A DNA stretch of 64,000 nt from Hydrogenophilus sp. (GCA_020725265.1 DYFK01000014.1:24452-88451); one strand, 5' to 3'; numbered from the stretch's first letter, positions 16,803-27,592 are shown. Notes: generated by a model not told the origin, from the sequence alone. Numbers and translations are program-made.

Positions 16803-17467
16803 AACTCGCCGCCAGCCTGTTGCTTGCCGCCGGCCTGCTCGCCGGATGCGGTGGCAAGCCACCACCGCCCGACTGGAAACTCAACGCGGTCGGTCTGATC
16901 GAGGACAGCCAGCGGCGCTGGCTGGAAGGCGACAGCGCCGGCGCCGAGCGCGCGCTCGCGCTGGCGCGCTCGGAAATCGCCCGCACCGGCCGCGTCGACC
17001 TGCTTGCGCGCGCGGAGCTGGCGGCCTGCGCGGCGCGTGTCGCCGGTCTCGATTTCGAACCCTGCCACGGCTACCGAAAACTGGCGGCCGACGCCGACGC
17101 GGGTGATGTCGTTTACGCGCGTTTCATCGGCGGCGCCTGGACGGGCGCGGACGCTGGCGCGCTGCCCGCGCATTACGCCGACCTGGTTCGCGCCGGCGAC
17201 GATGCCGCCGCCAATCGCGCCGCGCGCGCGATCAAGGAGCCGCTGCCGCGCCTGATCGCCATCGCCCTGCTGTTCCAGAATACGCGCGCCGAACCCGCCA
17301 GTCTGGCGAGCGCGCTCGACACCGCCTCCGAACGCGGCTGGCGCAGACCTCTGCTGGCCTGGCTCAAGGTCGAGCTGGCGCGCGCGCGCGCCGCCGGCGA
17401 TGAAGCCGCCGCCGGCCAGCTCCAACGCCGGATCGATCTCGCGCTGGAAGAACCACCGAAACGCTGA
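16799..17467 (+). CDS. Predicted lipoprotein of the MCE operon
   Basis: 222 residues from ATG 16799, overlapping the MCE gene stop by 4 bp. A lipoprotein signal peptide ends in LLAGCGG, so the cysteine near residue 18 should be acylated. The mature protein is almost entirely Ala-rich helix with repeated 30-40-residue units (for example EDSQRRWLEGDSAGAERALALARSEIA), resembling a TPR-like solenoid. Operons of this order often end in a PqiC/DUF330-type auxiliary lipoprotein, but this one does not show that family's features. It may act as an outer-membrane or periplasmic adaptor for the MCE complex. Confidence 0.75.
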   Translation: MKLAASLLLAAGLLAGCGGKPPPPDWKLNAVGLIEDSQRRWLEGDSAGAERALALARSEIARTGRVDLLARAELAACAARVAGLDFEPCHGYRKLAADADAGDVVYARFIGGAWTGADAGALPAHYADLVRAGDDAAANRAARAIKEPLPRLIAIALLFQNTRAEPASLASALDTASERGWRRPLLAWLKVELARARAAGDEAAAGQLQRRIDLALEEPPKR

Positions 17468-17474
17468 GGCCGCG

Positions 17475-17513
17475 CCCGTTTACCCGAGCATTTCTCTCGG
17501 GTAAACGGGTTTT
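17475..17513 (+). terminator. Strong intrinsic terminator after the MCE operon
   Basis: A perfect 14-bp stem (CCCGTTTACCCGAG / CTCGGGTAAACGGG) with a 7-nt loop, followed by TTTT, starting 8 bp after the lipoprotein stop. Confidence 0.9.
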
Positions 17514-17517
17514 CCCC

Positions 17518-17523
17518 TATAAT
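17518..17523 (+). promoter_or_regulatory. Candidate -10 element for the YeeE/YedE pair
   Basis: An exact TATAAT lies 28 bp upstream of ATG 17552, immediately after the terminator. The place for a -35 falls in the terminator stem and shows no good match, so this is a partial promoter call. Confidence 0.35.
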
Positions 17524-17551
17524 CGCGCGCCGCTGAATCCCGGAGACGACG

Positions 17552-18106
17552 ATGGACTGGCTCTACCAACCCTGGCCCTGGTATGTCGCGGGCCCGCTGA
17601 TCGGGCTCATGGTTCCGCTGATGCTGTTCATCGGCAACCGCTCCTTCGGCATTTCCAACAACCTGCGTCATCTCTGCGCGATCACGCAACCGCCTACGGT
17701 CGACGTCGATTTCTTTCGTTACAACTGGAAGGAACACACCTGGAGCCTGGTGTTCGTGATCGGCACCGCGCTCGGTGGCTTCCTGGCCGGGGTTGTCTTC
17801 GCCAATCCGGAGCCGGTCCGTATCAGTCAGGCCACCCAGGACATGCTGCTGACCTGGGGCTTCACGCAACCGGGAATGTCGCTGGTTCCTGAAGAACTGT
17901 TCCACGCCAGCGTGCGCAATTTCACGTTCCTGTTCGCCGCCGGCGTGCTGGTCGGCTTCGGCACCCGCTATGCCGGCGGCTGCACCTCCGGACATGCCAT
18001 CACCGGCCTGTCGACCCTGCAACTACCCTCGCTGCACGCGGTACTCGGCATCTTCGGAGGCGGTCTGTTCGCCTCCTGGTTCCTGGTACCCTGGATGCTG
18101 ATCTGA
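17552..18106 (+). CDS. YeeE/YedE family membrane protein, N-terminal half-type subunit
   Basis: 184 residues with about four to five transmembrane helices. It contains the family motif [12 protein letters not shown] (about residues 147-158), whose cysteine lies in the pore of thiosulfate transporters of the TsuA/YeeE group. It lies 13 bp upstream of a second, shorter YeeE/YedE protein. The two together equal one full-length YeeE, an arrangement common in proteobacteria and not a frameshift, since each has its own start and ribosome-binding site. Likely role: uptake of thiosulfate or another sulfur compound across the inner membrane. Confidence 0.85.
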   Translation: MDWLYQPWPWYVAGPLIGLMVPLMLFIGNRSFGISNNLRHLCAITQPPTVDVDFFRYNWKEHTWSLVFVIGTALGGFLAGVVFANPEPVRISQATQDMLLTWGFTQPGMSLVPEELFHASVRNFTFLFAAGVLVGFGTRYAGGCTSGHAITGLSTLQLPSLHAVLGIFGGGLFASWFLVPWMLI

Positions 18107-18119
18107 GGCGGGCCTGAGC

Positions 18120-18539
18120 ATGTCACGCTATTTCCCCTATCTCCTGGTCGGCGTGCTGTTCGGCTTCGTGCTGATCAAATCGGAAGCCGCATCCTGGTAC
18201 CGCATCCAGGAAATGTTCCATTTCCAAAGCTTCCACATGTTTGGCATCCTGTTTTCCGCGATCGCCACGGCCTTCGTCGCGATCCAGCTGATCAAGCGAC
18301 TGGATCGCCGCCGGGCGTTGGATGGCCAGGCCATCGAGATTCCGGAAAAGCCGCCCGGACGTACCAGCTACCTGTTCGGCGGTCTCATTTTCGGGCTCGG
18401 CTGGGGACTGATCGGCCTGTGTCCCGGGCCGGTGTTCGCGTTGGCCGGGACCGGTTCGCTGGGCGCACTGGTAGTGCTGGCCGGCGCCCTGCACGGCACT
18501 TGGTTGTACGGCGCCCTCAAGCAGTATTTACCCCATTAA
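18120..18539 (+). CDS. YeeE/YedE family membrane protein, C-terminal half-type subunit (DUF6691-like)
   Basis: 139 residues with four predicted helices and the second copy of the pore motif, GLGWGLIGLCPGP, in which a cysteine precedes Pro-Gly-Pro. This pairs with the GCTSGH motif of the upstream subunit to form the two pseudo-symmetric halves of the YeeE fold. The basic cytoplasmic loop (KRLDRRRALDGQAIEIPEKPPGR) separates helices 2 and 3. Probably cotranscribed with the gene 13 bp upstream and obligately partnered with it. Confidence 0.85.
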   Translation: MSRYFPYLLVGVLFGFVLIKSEAASWYRIQEMFHFQSFHMFGILFSAIATAFVAIQLIKRLDRRRALDGQAIEIPEKPPGRTSYLFGGLIFGLGWGLIGLCPGPVFALAGTGSLGALVVLAGALHGTWLYGALKQYLPH

Positions 18540-18677
18540 TAATATTTACTGGAACATCAAAGGGTTTTTTTGACACCCCCACGGTCGCGGGCTAACCTTG
18601 CGACGGTTTTTTTCCGCCATATGGACGGATTTCCCGCCATACCCGAAGTTACGAACCACTCTGCTGGAGGAGACACC

Positions 18678-19184
18678 ATGCGTTTGCTTTCCCTCGTTGT
18701 TGCCGCGACCGGCCTGTTCTCGCTGTCCGCCCAGGCGGCCCCCTTGATGTCCGCGGACTGGGCTGCTCAAGCCTGCTCGGCATGGAACCAGAATCCCGCC
18801 CTCACCGACGAACTGGCGGAAAAATGGATCAAGAACGACAAGGGCCGCGGTTACAAGATCATCCACATGTACCGTACCGATTGCGGCGAGGCGACCAAGG
18901 TCCAGCTGACCATCTCGGGCAAGGACGGCAAAGCCCTGTGCACCTACGGTGGCCCGATCAAGAACACCGGCCTGGATTACGATTCCGACTACCTGATGCA
19001 CGCCGAAACCAAGCGTTGGCACGAAATGGGCGCCGGCGAATATGGCCCGATGCGGGCAATGATGTTCGGCCGTCTCAAGTTCGAGGGTCCGAAGGGCGAA
19101 GCCATGCGGGTGATGGGGCCGTTCGAGCAGTTCTTGCTGTTGCCTGGCAAGGTCAAGGGCGACGATACCTGCCCGGCCAAGTAA
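18678..19184 (+). CDS. Secreted SCP-2 sterol-transfer-like family protein
   Basis: 168 residues from ATG 18678 with a GGAGGAG ribosome-binding site. A signal peptide ends at AQA-AP (residue 22). The mature domain has two well-spaced cysteine pairs (ACSAWN and DCGEA; LCTYGG and DTCPAK), likely disulfides in the periplasm. It has the compact alpha/beta pattern of exported proteins annotated as SCP-2 sterol-transfer family. Those are hypothesised to bind lipids or other hydrophobic ligands, without direct evidence I know of. It has its own terminator and is probably monocistronic. Confidence 0.65.
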   Translation: MRLLSLVVAATGLFSLSAQAAPLMSADWAAQACSAWNQNPALTDELAEKWIKNDKGRGYKIIHMYRTDCGEATKVQLTISGKDGKALCTYGGPIKNTGLDYDSDYLMHAETKRWHEMGAGEYGPMRAMMFGRLKFEGPKGEAMRVMGPFEQFLLLPGKVKGDDTCPAK

Positions 19185-19197
19185 ATCGCGCCATGGC

Positions 19198-19230
19198 AAG
19201 CCCGCCGCGCCCGAGGCCGGCGGGCTTTTT
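19198..19230 (+). terminator. Intrinsic terminator after the SCP-2-like gene
   Basis: A 10-bp stem AAGCCCGCCG / CGGCGGGCTT with a 10-nt loop, running into TTTTT, 13 bp after the stop. Confidence 0.88.
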
Positions 19231-19240
19231 CATGTCCGTT

Positions 19241-19573
19241 TCATTCCGACTCGCGGCGGACCATGCGTGCCGACCAGGCTTCGCCATCGGTGGCGACGCG
19301 GATCAATCGATCGATGTTCGGGTGCTTTCCGGGGTTATTCCGGGCGTCCTCGACGTGCTCTGCGAACAATTCCAGCCCCAGCTCCGCCGCGCGCGCCGTG
19401 ATCTCGCCATGGATCGATACCAGGTGCTGATATAAACGCAGCGACCCCTGGCTGCCAGGCTGGTTTTCAATGGACTCCAATCGCCCGCCAGGGCCGACGA
19501 GTTCAATACGGGCCAGATGATCGGCCACCGGTAGCGAAGCCAGGTTGTCGGCGAAAGTTTTTCTCGTAGTCAT
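19241..19573 (-). CDS. DUF2322 family protein
   Basis: 110 residues, about the normal size for DUF2322. Recognisable family segments are NLASLPVADHL at the start, the ENQPGSQGSLRLYQHL stretch, and LFAEHVEDARNNPGKHPNIDRL near the C-terminus. Soluble, with no signal peptide or cysteine cluster. The function is unknown. It lies 12 bp downstream of coq7 on the same strand, so it is probably cotranscribed with that ubiquinone gene, which may hint at a link to quinone or membrane metabolism. Confidence 0.75.
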   Translation of the reverse strand: MTTRKTFADNLASLPVADHLARIELVGPGGRLESIENQPGSQGSLRLYQHLVSIHGEITARAAELGLELFAEHVEDARNNPGKHPNIDRLIRVATDGEAWSARMVRRESE

Positions 19574-19585
19574 GCCGCGTCCTCA

Positions 19586-20233
19586 TCACAACCGATAGGC
19601 GGCGACCGTCAGCACGCGCGAGGTCAGGCGCATGGCGGTCTTGACCGGTGCAGGCAACTCGGCGCCACCATGGGCGATCGCGGTTTCGGCATGCTTGATC
19701 TCGTCGGCTTTCATCTGGGCGACAATGGCCCGGCTTTTCACATCCTGAGCCGGCAGCAGATCGAGATGGCCGTCGAGATGCCCTTCGACCTGGCGTTCGG
19801 TCTCGGCCAGGAAGCCCAGATTCCACTTGTCGCCAAGTGCCCCGGCCAGGCTGCCGAGCGCGAAGGAGCCCGCGTACCAGAGCGGATTGAGCAGGCTCTT
19901 GCGGCTGCCGAGCTCCTCCAGACGCCGTTCGCACCAGGCCAGGTGTTCGGTTTCCTCCTCGGACGCCTCGCGCAACGCGCGCGCCGCCTCCGGATTGCGC
20001 GCGGTCAAGGCCTGCCCCTGATACAGAGCCTGGGCGCAGACCTCGCCGCTGTGATTGATGCGCATCAGGCCAGCGGCATGGCGTTTCTCCGACTCACTCA
20101 TGTCCACCTCCGGCAAGCCGGCGTCCGGATAGGGGCGCCGGCTTGCCGCCCGCGCGAAAACCGTGCGCAGGGCGTTGTCGATCACGGGAATGATGGCTTC
20201 CGGGCTGGGGAATCGGAATGGCGTGGCTGGCAT
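19586..20233 (-). CDS. coq7: 2-polyprenyl-3-methyl-6-methoxy-1,4-benzoquinone monooxygenase (Coq7-type di-iron hydroxylase)
   Basis: 215 residues from ATG 20233, the canonical bacterial Coq7 length. Carboxylate-bridged di-iron ligands appear as paired ExxH-type motifs: NHSGEVCAQ (about 76-84), EEETEHLAW (about 106-114), and ADEIKHAET near the C-terminus. It performs the penultimate hydroxylation of ubiquinone synthesis at C6 of the ring and is a peripheral membrane protein. Coq7 is the oxygen-dependent version used in many beta- and gammaproteobacteria in place of UbiF, so the cell makes ubiquinone under oxic conditions. Confidence 0.93.
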   Translation of the reverse strand: MPATPFRFPSPEAIIPVIDNALRTVFARAASRRPYPDAGLPEVDMSESEKRHAAGLMRINHSGEVCAQALYQGQALTARNPEAARALREASEEETEHLAWCERRLEELGSRKSLLNPLWYAGSFALGSLAGALGDKWNLGFLAETERQVEGHLDGHLDLLPAQDVKSRAIVAQMKADEIKHAETAIAHGGAELPAPVKTAMRLTSRVLTVAAYRL

Positions 20234-20263
20234 GGTGAATCCGGTCGTTTCGTCGGGCGTTCG

Positions 20264-20269
20264 ATTATA
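20264..20269 (-). promoter_or_regulatory. Candidate -10 box for coq7
   Basis: Minus-strand TATAAT 31 bp upstream of the coq7 ATG. The -35 region (TTTTCC, 16-base spacer) is a poor match, so this is a weak call. Confidence 0.35.
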
Positions 20270-20341
20270 CCGGGGCATCGGATCCGGAAAACGTGGTCAA
20301 ATCGCGGGTTTTTCCGCCATCGCGATTGACCCGCGGTTGCC

Positions 20342-21079
20342 ATGTCCAGCATCGATCTCCTCTACGCCGCCACGGTCCTGGTGCTTGCCTATTTCGTGCG
20401 CGGCATCTCCGGTTTCGGCTCCGGTCTGATCGCGGTTCCGTTGCTGGCCCTGCGCTTCCCCCTGACGGAGGTGGTTCCGTTCATGCTGGTCGCCGATTTC
20501 GCTGCTTCCGCCCTGATCGGTGGCATCACCTTCAAGCGCGTGGACTGGGTCGAAATCCGGCGACTGCTGCCGGCCACGCTGGTTGGCGTGGCGCTGGGCA
20601 CCACCCTGCTGGTCTCGATGCCGGCGTCGACGCTACTGACCATTCTGGCCGGGTTCGTGCTGATTTTCAGCCTGCGCGCGTTGTTCACGCGGGATCGGCC
20701 ATTCCAACCGGTCGCATCGGGCTGGGCATACCCGGCCGCGCTCGGCGGCGGCGCCGTCAGCGGTCTGTTCGGAACCGGCGGCCCGCCCTACGTGATCTAT
20801 CTGTCGCACCGGATCGAGGACAAGGCGTCACTGCGCGCGACACTGTCCGTACTGTTCTTTCTGGAGGGGCTGATCCGCATCGTGACCTTCCTGACCGCCG
20901 GCCTGATGCGCGAGAGCTCGGTCTGGATGCACAGCCTGATGGCGGCACCGCTGATCGTCGCCGCCCTGTACGCGGGCAGCCACATCCACGCCCGACTGAG
21001 CAATCGCCAGATGTCCCGGCTGATCGGCGCGCTGTTGCTGGTCAGCGGAATTTCGCTGTTGTTCAAGGCCTGGCACTGA
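20342..21079 (+). CDS. TauE/SafE family (sulfite/organosulfonate exporter-type) permease
   Basis: 245 residues, about eight transmembrane helices. The N-terminal repeat carries the family's GISGFGSGLIAVPLLALRFP segment, and the second half carries GGGAVSGLFGTGGPPYVIYLSHR, the paired Gly-rich motifs that define TauE/SafE. Members export sulfite, sulfoacetate or similar organosulfur anions, though several take up C1 or phosphono compounds. It is divergent from coq7, and the YeeE genes lie 2 kb away. A sulfur-related substrate is plausible but unproven. Confidence 0.85.
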   Translation: MSSIDLLYAATVLVLAYFVRGISGFGSGLIAVPLLALRFPLTEVVPFMLVADFAASALIGGITFKRVDWVEIRRLLPATLVGVALGTTLLVSMPASTLLTILAGFVLIFSLRALFTRDRPFQPVASGWAYPAALGGGAVSGLFGTGGPPYVIYLSHRIEDKASLRATLSVLFFLEGLIRIVTFLTAGLMRESSVWMHSLMAAPLIVAALYAGSHIHARLSNRQMSRLIGALLLVSGISLLFKAWH

Positions 21080-21089
21080 CCCTGCCATG

Positions 21090-21121
21090 AAAAAACCGCC
21101 CGGGGCAAAGCCCACGGGCGG
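21090..21121 (-). terminator. Intrinsic terminator at the end of the rpsP-rimM-trmD-rplS operon
   Basis: On the minus strand, CCGCCCG and CGGGCGG pair, with an inner GGGC/GCCC extension and a TTTG loop, and are followed by TTTTTT. It lies just past the rplS stop at 21143. Confidence 0.88.
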
Positions 21122-21142
21122 CCAGTCGGCAAGCGCGGGAAC

Positions 21143-21520
21143 TCAGACCTTGGCCACGCGCTTGGAGAAGTCGAGCTTTTCCTTGATCCGGGCGGACTTG
21201 CCGGAGCGCTGGCGCAGGTAGTACAGCTTGGCGCGACGCACATCGCCGCGACGCTTGACCTCGACCGAGGCGACCAGCGGCGAATAAGTCTGGAAAGTCC
21301 GTTCGACGCCCTCGCCAGCGGAAATCTTGCGTACGGTAAAGGCGGAATTGAGGCCGCGGTTGCGCTTGGCGATGACCACGCCTTCATAGGCCTGGAGACG
21401 TTCGCGGTTGCCTTCCTTGACCTTCACCTGAACGATGACGGTATCGCCAGGGGCGAATTCCGGGAGCGTCTTGCCCAGGCGGGCGATTTCTTCCTTTTCC
21501 AACTGTTCGATCAGATTCAT
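21143..21520 (-). CDS. rplS: Large ribosomal subunit protein L19 (bL19)
   Basis: 125 residues, a typical L19 length with a short C-terminal extension. Characteristic segments are [30 protein letters not shown] and [21 protein letters not shown], then the basic [15 protein letters not shown] tail. L19 sits at the 30S-50S interface and supports subunit joining. Last gene of the conserved rpsP-rimM-trmD-rplS operon, separated from trmD by about 80 bp, and followed by a strong terminator. Confidence 0.98.
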   Translation of the reverse strand: MNLIEQLEKEEIARLGKTLPEFAPGDTVIVQVKVKEGNRERLQAYEGVVIAKRNRGLNSAFTVRKISAGEGVERTFQTYSPLVASVEVKRRGDVRRAKLYYLRQRSGKSARIKEKLDFSKRVAKV

Positions 21521-21599
21521 CTTCGTTTCCTTGCGTGAATCATGGCGGTAGAGGTTTCGCCGGAAAGGCGAGACATGCCACCGTTTTAAACGGTCCGGT

Positions 21600-22373
21600 T
21601 CAGACCGGACCGGCTTCCCGATCGGATGGACCGGGCAAATCCTTCAGCAGTGCCTGTTCGAGCGGACTCAGACGGCGATCCCTTAACAAATCCGGACGCC
21701 GCGTCCGGGTTCGATCCAGCGCCTGGCCAAGACGCCAGCGCGCGATCTCGGCGTGATTGCCACCGCGTAGAACTTCCGGCACCGTCAAACCCAGATACCG
21801 CTCCGGCCGCGTGTAATGCGGGCAGTCCAGCAGGCCATCCGCGAACGAATCCTCGGCGGCGGAATTGGCATGACCAAGGGCGCCTGGCAACTGCCGGATC
21901 ACCGCGTCCAACAACACCATCGCCGGCAACTCGCCGCCCGACAGGACGTAATCGCCGATCGACACTTCCTCCAAGGCATGGCGGGCGAACAGACGCTCGT
22001 CGATACCCTCGTAACGCCCGGCAAGCAGCACCAGCGCCGGCTCGGCGGCCAATTCCTCGACCAAGGCCTGATTCAGCCGCCGCCCCTGCGGCGACAGGTA
22101 GATCATGCGCGGCGCGCCGACTCCGGATCGCCGGAGCGCGGCTCGTGCCGCCGTCAGTGCCAGATCCAGCGGCTCCACCAGCATCACCATACCCGGCCCA
22201 CCACCGAAAGGACGGTCATCCACGGTCCGGTAATTGTCCTGCGTGAAATCCCGGGGATCCCAGAAACTCAAGCCGCACAACCGCCGTTCGATCGCCCGGC
22301 CACTGACGCCAAAGCCACTCAGGGCGGCGAACATCTCCGGAAACAGGGTGACGACATGGTAACTCGGCGCCAT
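21600..22373 (-). CDS. trmD: tRNA (guanine(37)-N1)-methyltransferase TrmD
   Basis: 257 residues. The SPOUT-class trefoil knot is visible in [29 protein letters not shown] and [27 protein letters not shown], which together form the S-adenosylmethionine pocket. The C-terminal helical domain follows ([10 protein letters not shown]). It methylates G37 next to the anticodon in tRNAs reading CNN codons and prevents +1 frameshifting. Located between rimM and rplS as expected. Confidence 0.97.
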   Translation of the reverse strand: MAPSYHVVTLFPEMFAALSGFGVSGRAIERRLCGLSFWDPRDFTQDNYRTVDDRPFGGGPGMVMLVEPLDLALTAARAALRRSGVGAPRMIYLSPQGRRLNQALVEELAAEPALVLLAGRYEGIDERLFARHALEEVSIGDYVLSGGELPAMVLLDAVIRQLPGALGHANSAAEDSFADGLLDCPHYTRPERYLGLTVPEVLRGGNHAEIARWRLGQALDRTRTRRPDLLRDRRLSPLEQALLKDLPGPSDREAGPV

Positions 22374-22388
22374 GCACCGGATTTCCGC

Positions 22389-22874
22389 TCAATAATCCAG
22401 CGACCAGTCAGCCACGATCCGCCCGGCGTCCAGATCGACCGTCGACACATAGGCGCCAACAAACGGAATCAGGCGGGAGCGATCGCCCTGGACCTCCAGA
22501 ACGTCATGCGCCCCGGTCTCAAGAATTCCGGTCACCTTGCCCAGATTTTCGCCAGCCAGATTGACCACATCGAGGCCGATCAACTGGCCCCAGTAGTACT
22601 CACCCTCCTCGGGCTCGGGCAGGGCATCCCGCTCGATGGCGATTTCCATGCCACGCATCGATTCCGCCGCTTCACGATCCTCGACGCCTTCCAGGCGGAC
22701 CAGCAGTGTACGGCCGTGAACCTTGCCCTCCAGCAGACGATACGAACGCCAGGCATCACCCCGACCGAGCCGCCAGACCTCATGGTCCAGCAAGGTATCG
22801 ACGTATTCGCTGAAAGGCTGGATCTTGAGCCATCCCCGCACCGCGTATGGGGCGGCAACCCGCCCCATGACCAC
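22389..22874 (-). CDS. rimM: Ribosome maturation factor RimM
   Basis: 161 residues if started at GTG 22874, 7 bp after the rpsP stop. The track ORF runs back through rpsP in another frame and is not credible upstream. The N-terminal RimM domain begins VVMGRVAAPYAVRGWLKIQPFSE, and the C-terminal PRC-barrel has YYWGQLIGLDVVNLAGENLGKV and IPFVGAYVSTVDLDAGRIVADW. RimM binds S19 and helps assemble the 30S head. ATG 22868 is a possible alternative start, but it would cut into the first strand. Confidence 0.95.
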   Translation of the reverse strand: MVMGRVAAPYAVRGWLKIQPFSEYVDTLLDHEVWRLGRGDAWRSYRLLEGKVHGRTLLVRLEGVEDREAAESMRGMEIAIERDALPEPEEGEYYWGQLIGLDVVNLAGENLGKVTGILETGAHDVLEVQGDRSRLIPFVGAYVSTVDLDAGRIVADWSLDY

Positions 22875-22881
22875 GAGGCGC

Positions 22882-23133
22882 TCAGGCGCTGACTGCCGTG
22901 TCACCGCGGACGATGCGCGCGACGGTATCGGAAGTCCGCGCGCCAACGCCCTGCCAATAGGCCAGACGGGCCTGGTCCAGGCGCAGCTTCTCGGCATTGC
23001 CGGAAGCAACCGGGTTATAGAAGCCGATCCGTTCGATGAAACGGCCATCGCGGCGATTGCGGGAATCAGCGACGACGATGTTGAAGAAGGGGCGCTTCTT
23101 CGAACCGCCGCGGGCAAGACGAATGGTGACCAT
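22882..23133 (-). CDS. rpsP: Small ribosomal subunit protein S16 (bS16)
   Basis: 83 residues from ATG 23133. The sequence is unmistakable S16: [62 protein letters not shown]16 is an early-assembling 30S protein needed for folding the 5' domain of 16S rRNA. First gene of the four-gene operon, with a promoter about 110 bp upstream. Confidence 0.98.
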   Translation of the reverse strand: MVTIRLARGGSKKRPFFNIVVADSRNRRDGRFIERIGFYNPVASGNAEKLRLDQARLAYWQGVGARTSDTVARIVRGDTAVSA

Positions 23134-23245
23134 GTGTTGCTGTCCTCTGAACCTGGGTGAAGCATTGTTGAAAAACCGGGTTTCGGCCCGACCGGATGAC
23201 GCGCGCGAAACGCGACCAAAACCGCGCATCCGGAAAACCGCGCAT

Positions 23246-23273
23246 TCTATAGTAAGCCGACAGTCAAAACCAA
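23246..23273 (-). promoter_or_regulatory. Promoter of the rpsP operon
   Basis: Minus strand TTGGTT, a 16-base spacer, then TATAGA. This gives a start site roughly 100 bp upstream of rpsP in an AT-richer island between rpsP and yajQ. Confidence 0.55.
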
Positions 23274-23312
23274 GTGTTTGTTTTTCCTGTCTTTCAGCGG
23301 AGGCGCGCGCGA

Positions 23313-23798
23313 TCAATCCCGGAAGTTCTGGTACTGAAGCGGAAAATCGGTGATCGATTTCCGGGTCAGGGCGATGACCTCCTGCAACACATCCCGTTTC
23401 GCGCCGGAAACCCGGACGCTTTCGCCTTGAATGCTGGCCGTCACCTTGAGCTTGGAATCCTTGATCAACCTGACAATCTTCTTGGCAAGATCGGTTTCAA
23501 TTCCGTTGCGCACGGTCGCCACACGCTTGACCTTGTTACCGGAGACCTTCTCGCTGCTTGCGACATCGAGGCAACGGATATCCACACCACGCTTGACCAG
23601 CTTGGCGTTAAGTACTTCCTGTACCTGATCGAGCTTGAAGTCGTCATCCGCGAACACGGTAAGCACCAGACCAGCCTGCTCGACCCGCGCATCCGAGCCC
23701 TTGAAGTCAAAACGGTTGGCGACTTCCTTGTTGGCCTGTTCGACAGCGTTCTTGACTTCCTGCTGATCAACCTCGGAAACGATATCGAAGGATGGCAT
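23313..23798 (-). CDS. yajQ: YajQ family nucleotide (c-di-GMP)-binding protein
   Basis: 161 residues, with the family start [22 protein letters not shown] and the segment [14 protein letters not shown] that recurs in nearly all YajQ proteins. Two ferredoxin-like RNP domains are expected. Some homologues (XC_3703 in Xanthomonas) bind cyclic di-GMP and act as co-regulators. That is relevant because the window encodes two GGDEF-EAL proteins, but c-di-GMP binding by this protein is inference. Monocistronic, divergent from rpoZ. Confidence 0.93.
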   Translation of the reverse strand: MPSFDIVSEVDQQEVKNAVEQANKEVANRFDFKGSDARVEQAGLVLTVFADDDFKLDQVQEVLNAKLVKRGVDIRCLDVASSEKVSGNKVKRVATVRNGIETDLAKKIVRLIKDSKLKVTASIQGESVRVSGAKRDVLQEVIALTRKSITDFPLQYQNFRD

Positions 23799-23825
23799 GT
23801 CACGGCTCCGTTCAAATGAGCGCGG

Positions 23826-23858
23826 ATTATAGGGATTCCCTCCTCGCTCGTTTAGAAT
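23826..23858. promoter_or_regulatory. Divergent promoter elements for yajQ and rpoZ-spoT
   Basis: Minus-strand TATAAT at 23826-23831 with a weak -35 (TAAACG) 17 bp away faces yajQ. Plus-strand TAGAAT at 23853-23858 faces rpoZ. The two -10 boxes lie within 33 bp, so the promoters overlap and may compete. Confidence 0.4.
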
Positions 23859-23893
23859 CGATACGTTTTCAAACTCATCCCAAAGGTTGCCGC

Positions 23894-24100
23894 ATGGCCC
23901 GAGTCACCGTCGACGATTGCATCAAGCACATCCCCAACCGCTTTGAAATGACGCTTGCCGCCGCCTATCGCGCCCGTCAGATTTCCACCGGCTCGACGCC
24001 GCGTGTCGAGGCCGACAAGGACAAGCCCGCGGTACTCGCCCTGCGCGAAATCGCGGAGGGACTCACCGGCGCCGAAATCCTCAAGAAGGCCCCGCTCTGA
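23894..24100 (+). CDS. rpoZ: DNA-directed RNA polymerase omega subunit
   Basis: 68 residues from ATG 23894. The conserved MARVTVDDC start, [16 protein letters not shown] helix and [11 protein letters not shown] segment are present. Omega wraps the beta-prime C-terminus, aids polymerase assembly and forms part of one ppGpp site. Directly upstream of spoT, as in many proteobacteria, so the ppGpp enzyme and a ppGpp-binding subunit of its target are coexpressed. The usual gmk gene is absent from this copy of the operon. Confidence 0.95.
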   Translation: MARVTVDDCIKHIPNRFEMTLAAAYRARQISTGSTPRVEADKDKPAVLALREIAEGLTGAEILKKAPL

Positions 24101-24123
24101 CGCCGGGCAGCGAGGGGAGCACC

Positions 24124-26274
<2,151 letters not shown>

Positions 26275-26312
26275 GTGGGCGAAGCCACATGCGTCGGGGC
26301 ATTGCGGACGCA

Positions 26313-26344
26313 AAAATGGCCGGCATGCCGAGCCGGCCATTTTA
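26313..26344. terminator. Bidirectional terminator between spoT and the tRNA cluster
   Basis: A perfect 12-bp stem AAAATGGCCGGC / GCCGGCCATTTT with a 7-nt loop. U-rich tails exist on both strands (TTTTAAA on plus, TTTTTG on minus), so it can end both spoT and the tRNA transcript. Confidence 0.88.
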
Positions 26345-26368
26345 AACTGCTAGCACCACAACTTGTTC

Positions 26369-26445
26369 TGGGGCGATGGAAGGGAATCGAACCCTCGACA
26401 CCTGGAGCCACAATCCAGTGCTCTACCAACTGAGCTACCACCGCC
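26369..26445 (-). tRNA. tRNA-His (GTG)
   Basis: The minus strand folds as a full cloverleaf. The 8-bp acceptor includes the extra 5' G(-1) paired with C73 that marks tRNA-His. The anticodon loop is TTGTGGC with anticodon GTG, the T-loop is GGTTCGATTCC, and CCA is encoded. Last of three tRNA genes read Pro-Arg-His. Confidence 0.96.
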
Positions 26446-26452
26446 ATTATTC

Positions 26453-26529
26453 TGGCCTGCCCGACAGGGATCGAACCTGTAACCCCCAGCTTAGAAGGCT
26501 GGTGCTCTATCCAGTTGAGCTACGGGCAG
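26453..26529 (-). tRNA. tRNA-Arg (TCT)
   Basis: Acceptor CTGCCCG / CGGGCAG, T8-A9 before the GCTC D-stem, anticodon loop CTTCTAA with anticodon TCT, T-loop GGTTCGATCCC, discriminator G and encoded CCA. It reads AGA/AGG codons, which are rare in this GC-rich window. Confidence 0.96.
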
Positions 26530-26569
26530 TATCCCGCGGGCATCGGAATCGAGCCTGGACCAGTAACGC

Positions 26570-26647
<78 letters not shown>

Positions 26648-26657
26648 AAGGGCCGAG

Positions 26658-26686
26658 AATATAACCGCCCGACCAGGAAAAAGCAA
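26658..26686 (-). promoter_or_regulatory. Promoter of the tRNA-Pro-Arg-His operon
   Basis: Minus strand TTGCTT, an exact 17-base spacer, and TATATT, ending 10 bases before tRNA-Pro. The stretch between -10 and the tRNA is GC-rich (CTCGGCCC), resembling the discriminator of stringently controlled stable-RNA promoters. Confidence 0.7.
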
Positions 26687-26743
26687 CGAAGCCCGGCTTG
26701 GCTTTGGCTAGAATAATCGTTTCGAAAAGTGGACCCCAATGCC

Positions 26744-27592
26744 ATGAGCGCGCGCATCCTAGACGGCAAGGCCATTGCCGACGCCTTGTTACTGGACATC
26801 CGGAATCAGGTTTCCCAGGGTATCGCCCAAGGACGGCGTGTTCCCGGCCTTGCGGTCATCCTGCTCGGCGACGATCCGGCATCCAGCGTCTATGTCCGCA
26901 ACAAGCGGCGTGCCTGCGAACGCGCCGGGATCCTGTCAATCTCACACGACTTCCCCGCCGAGACCTCTGAAGCCGACCTTCTCGCCTTGATCACGCGACT
27001 GAACGAGGATCCAAGCGTCGACGGCATCCTGGTGCAGTCTCCCTTGCCAGACCACATCGACGCCAACGCGGTGATCGAGGCGATCCGTCTCGACAAGGAC
27101 GTGGATGGTTTCCATCCCTGCAACATTGGCCATCTCGCGGTACGCAAACCCCTGTTGCGCTCCTGCACGCCCTACGGCGTCATGTACCTGCTCGAGCACA
27201 CCGGTGAATCCCTGACCGGCAAACATGCGGTGGTGGTGGGCGCTTCCAACCATGTCGGGCGCCCGATGGCGCTCGAACTGCTCATGGCCGGCTGCACGGT
27301 CACCATCTGCCATTCCGCCACGGTCGACCTGCCCAGACACATCGCCGACGCCGACATCCTGGTCGCGGCGGTTGGCCGCCCGGAAATGGTCAAGGGCGAC
27401 TGGATCAAGGAAGGCGCCATCGTGATCGACATCGGCATCAACCGCCTGGATGACGGTCGCCTGGTCGGCGACATCGAATTCCAGACCGCCAGCCAACGCG
27501 CGGCCTGGATCACCCCGGTTCCCGGTGGCGTCGGCCCGATGACCGTCGCCACGCTGTTGCGCAACACTCTGGAAGCCGCTCGCGGTCATTGA
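26744..27592 (+). CDS. folD: Bifunctional methylenetetrahydrofolate dehydrogenase / methenyltetrahydrofolate cyclohydrolase
   Basis: 282 residues from ATG 26744. The substrate-site sequence [23 protein letters not shown] shows the LGDDPAS-Y-x-x-x-K pattern with the catalytic Lys. [14 protein letters not shown], the NADP-binding [11 protein letters not shown] and the C-terminal [16 protein letters not shown] are all intact. It interconverts 5,10-methylene- and 10-formyl-THF in the one-carbon pool. Apparently a single-gene unit. Confidence 0.96.
   Translation: MSARILDGKAIADALLLDIRNQVSQGIAQGRRVPGLAVILLGDDPASSVYVRNKRRACERAGILSISHDFPAETSEADLLALITRLNEDPSVDGILVQSPLPDHIDANAVIEAIRLDKDVDGFHPCNIGHLAVRKPLLRSCTPYGVMYLLEHTGESLTGKHAVVVGASNHVGRPMALELLMAGCTVTICHSATVDLPRHIADADILVAAVGRPEMVKGDWIKEGAIVIDIGINRLDDGRLVGDIEFQTASQRAAWITPVPGGVGPMTVATLLRNTLEAARGH

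Noticed and set aside
17552-18539. Possible frameshift splitting one YeeE/YedE gene
   Set aside because: Each half has its own start, an independent membrane topology and a 13-bp gap; two-gene YeeE systems are common.
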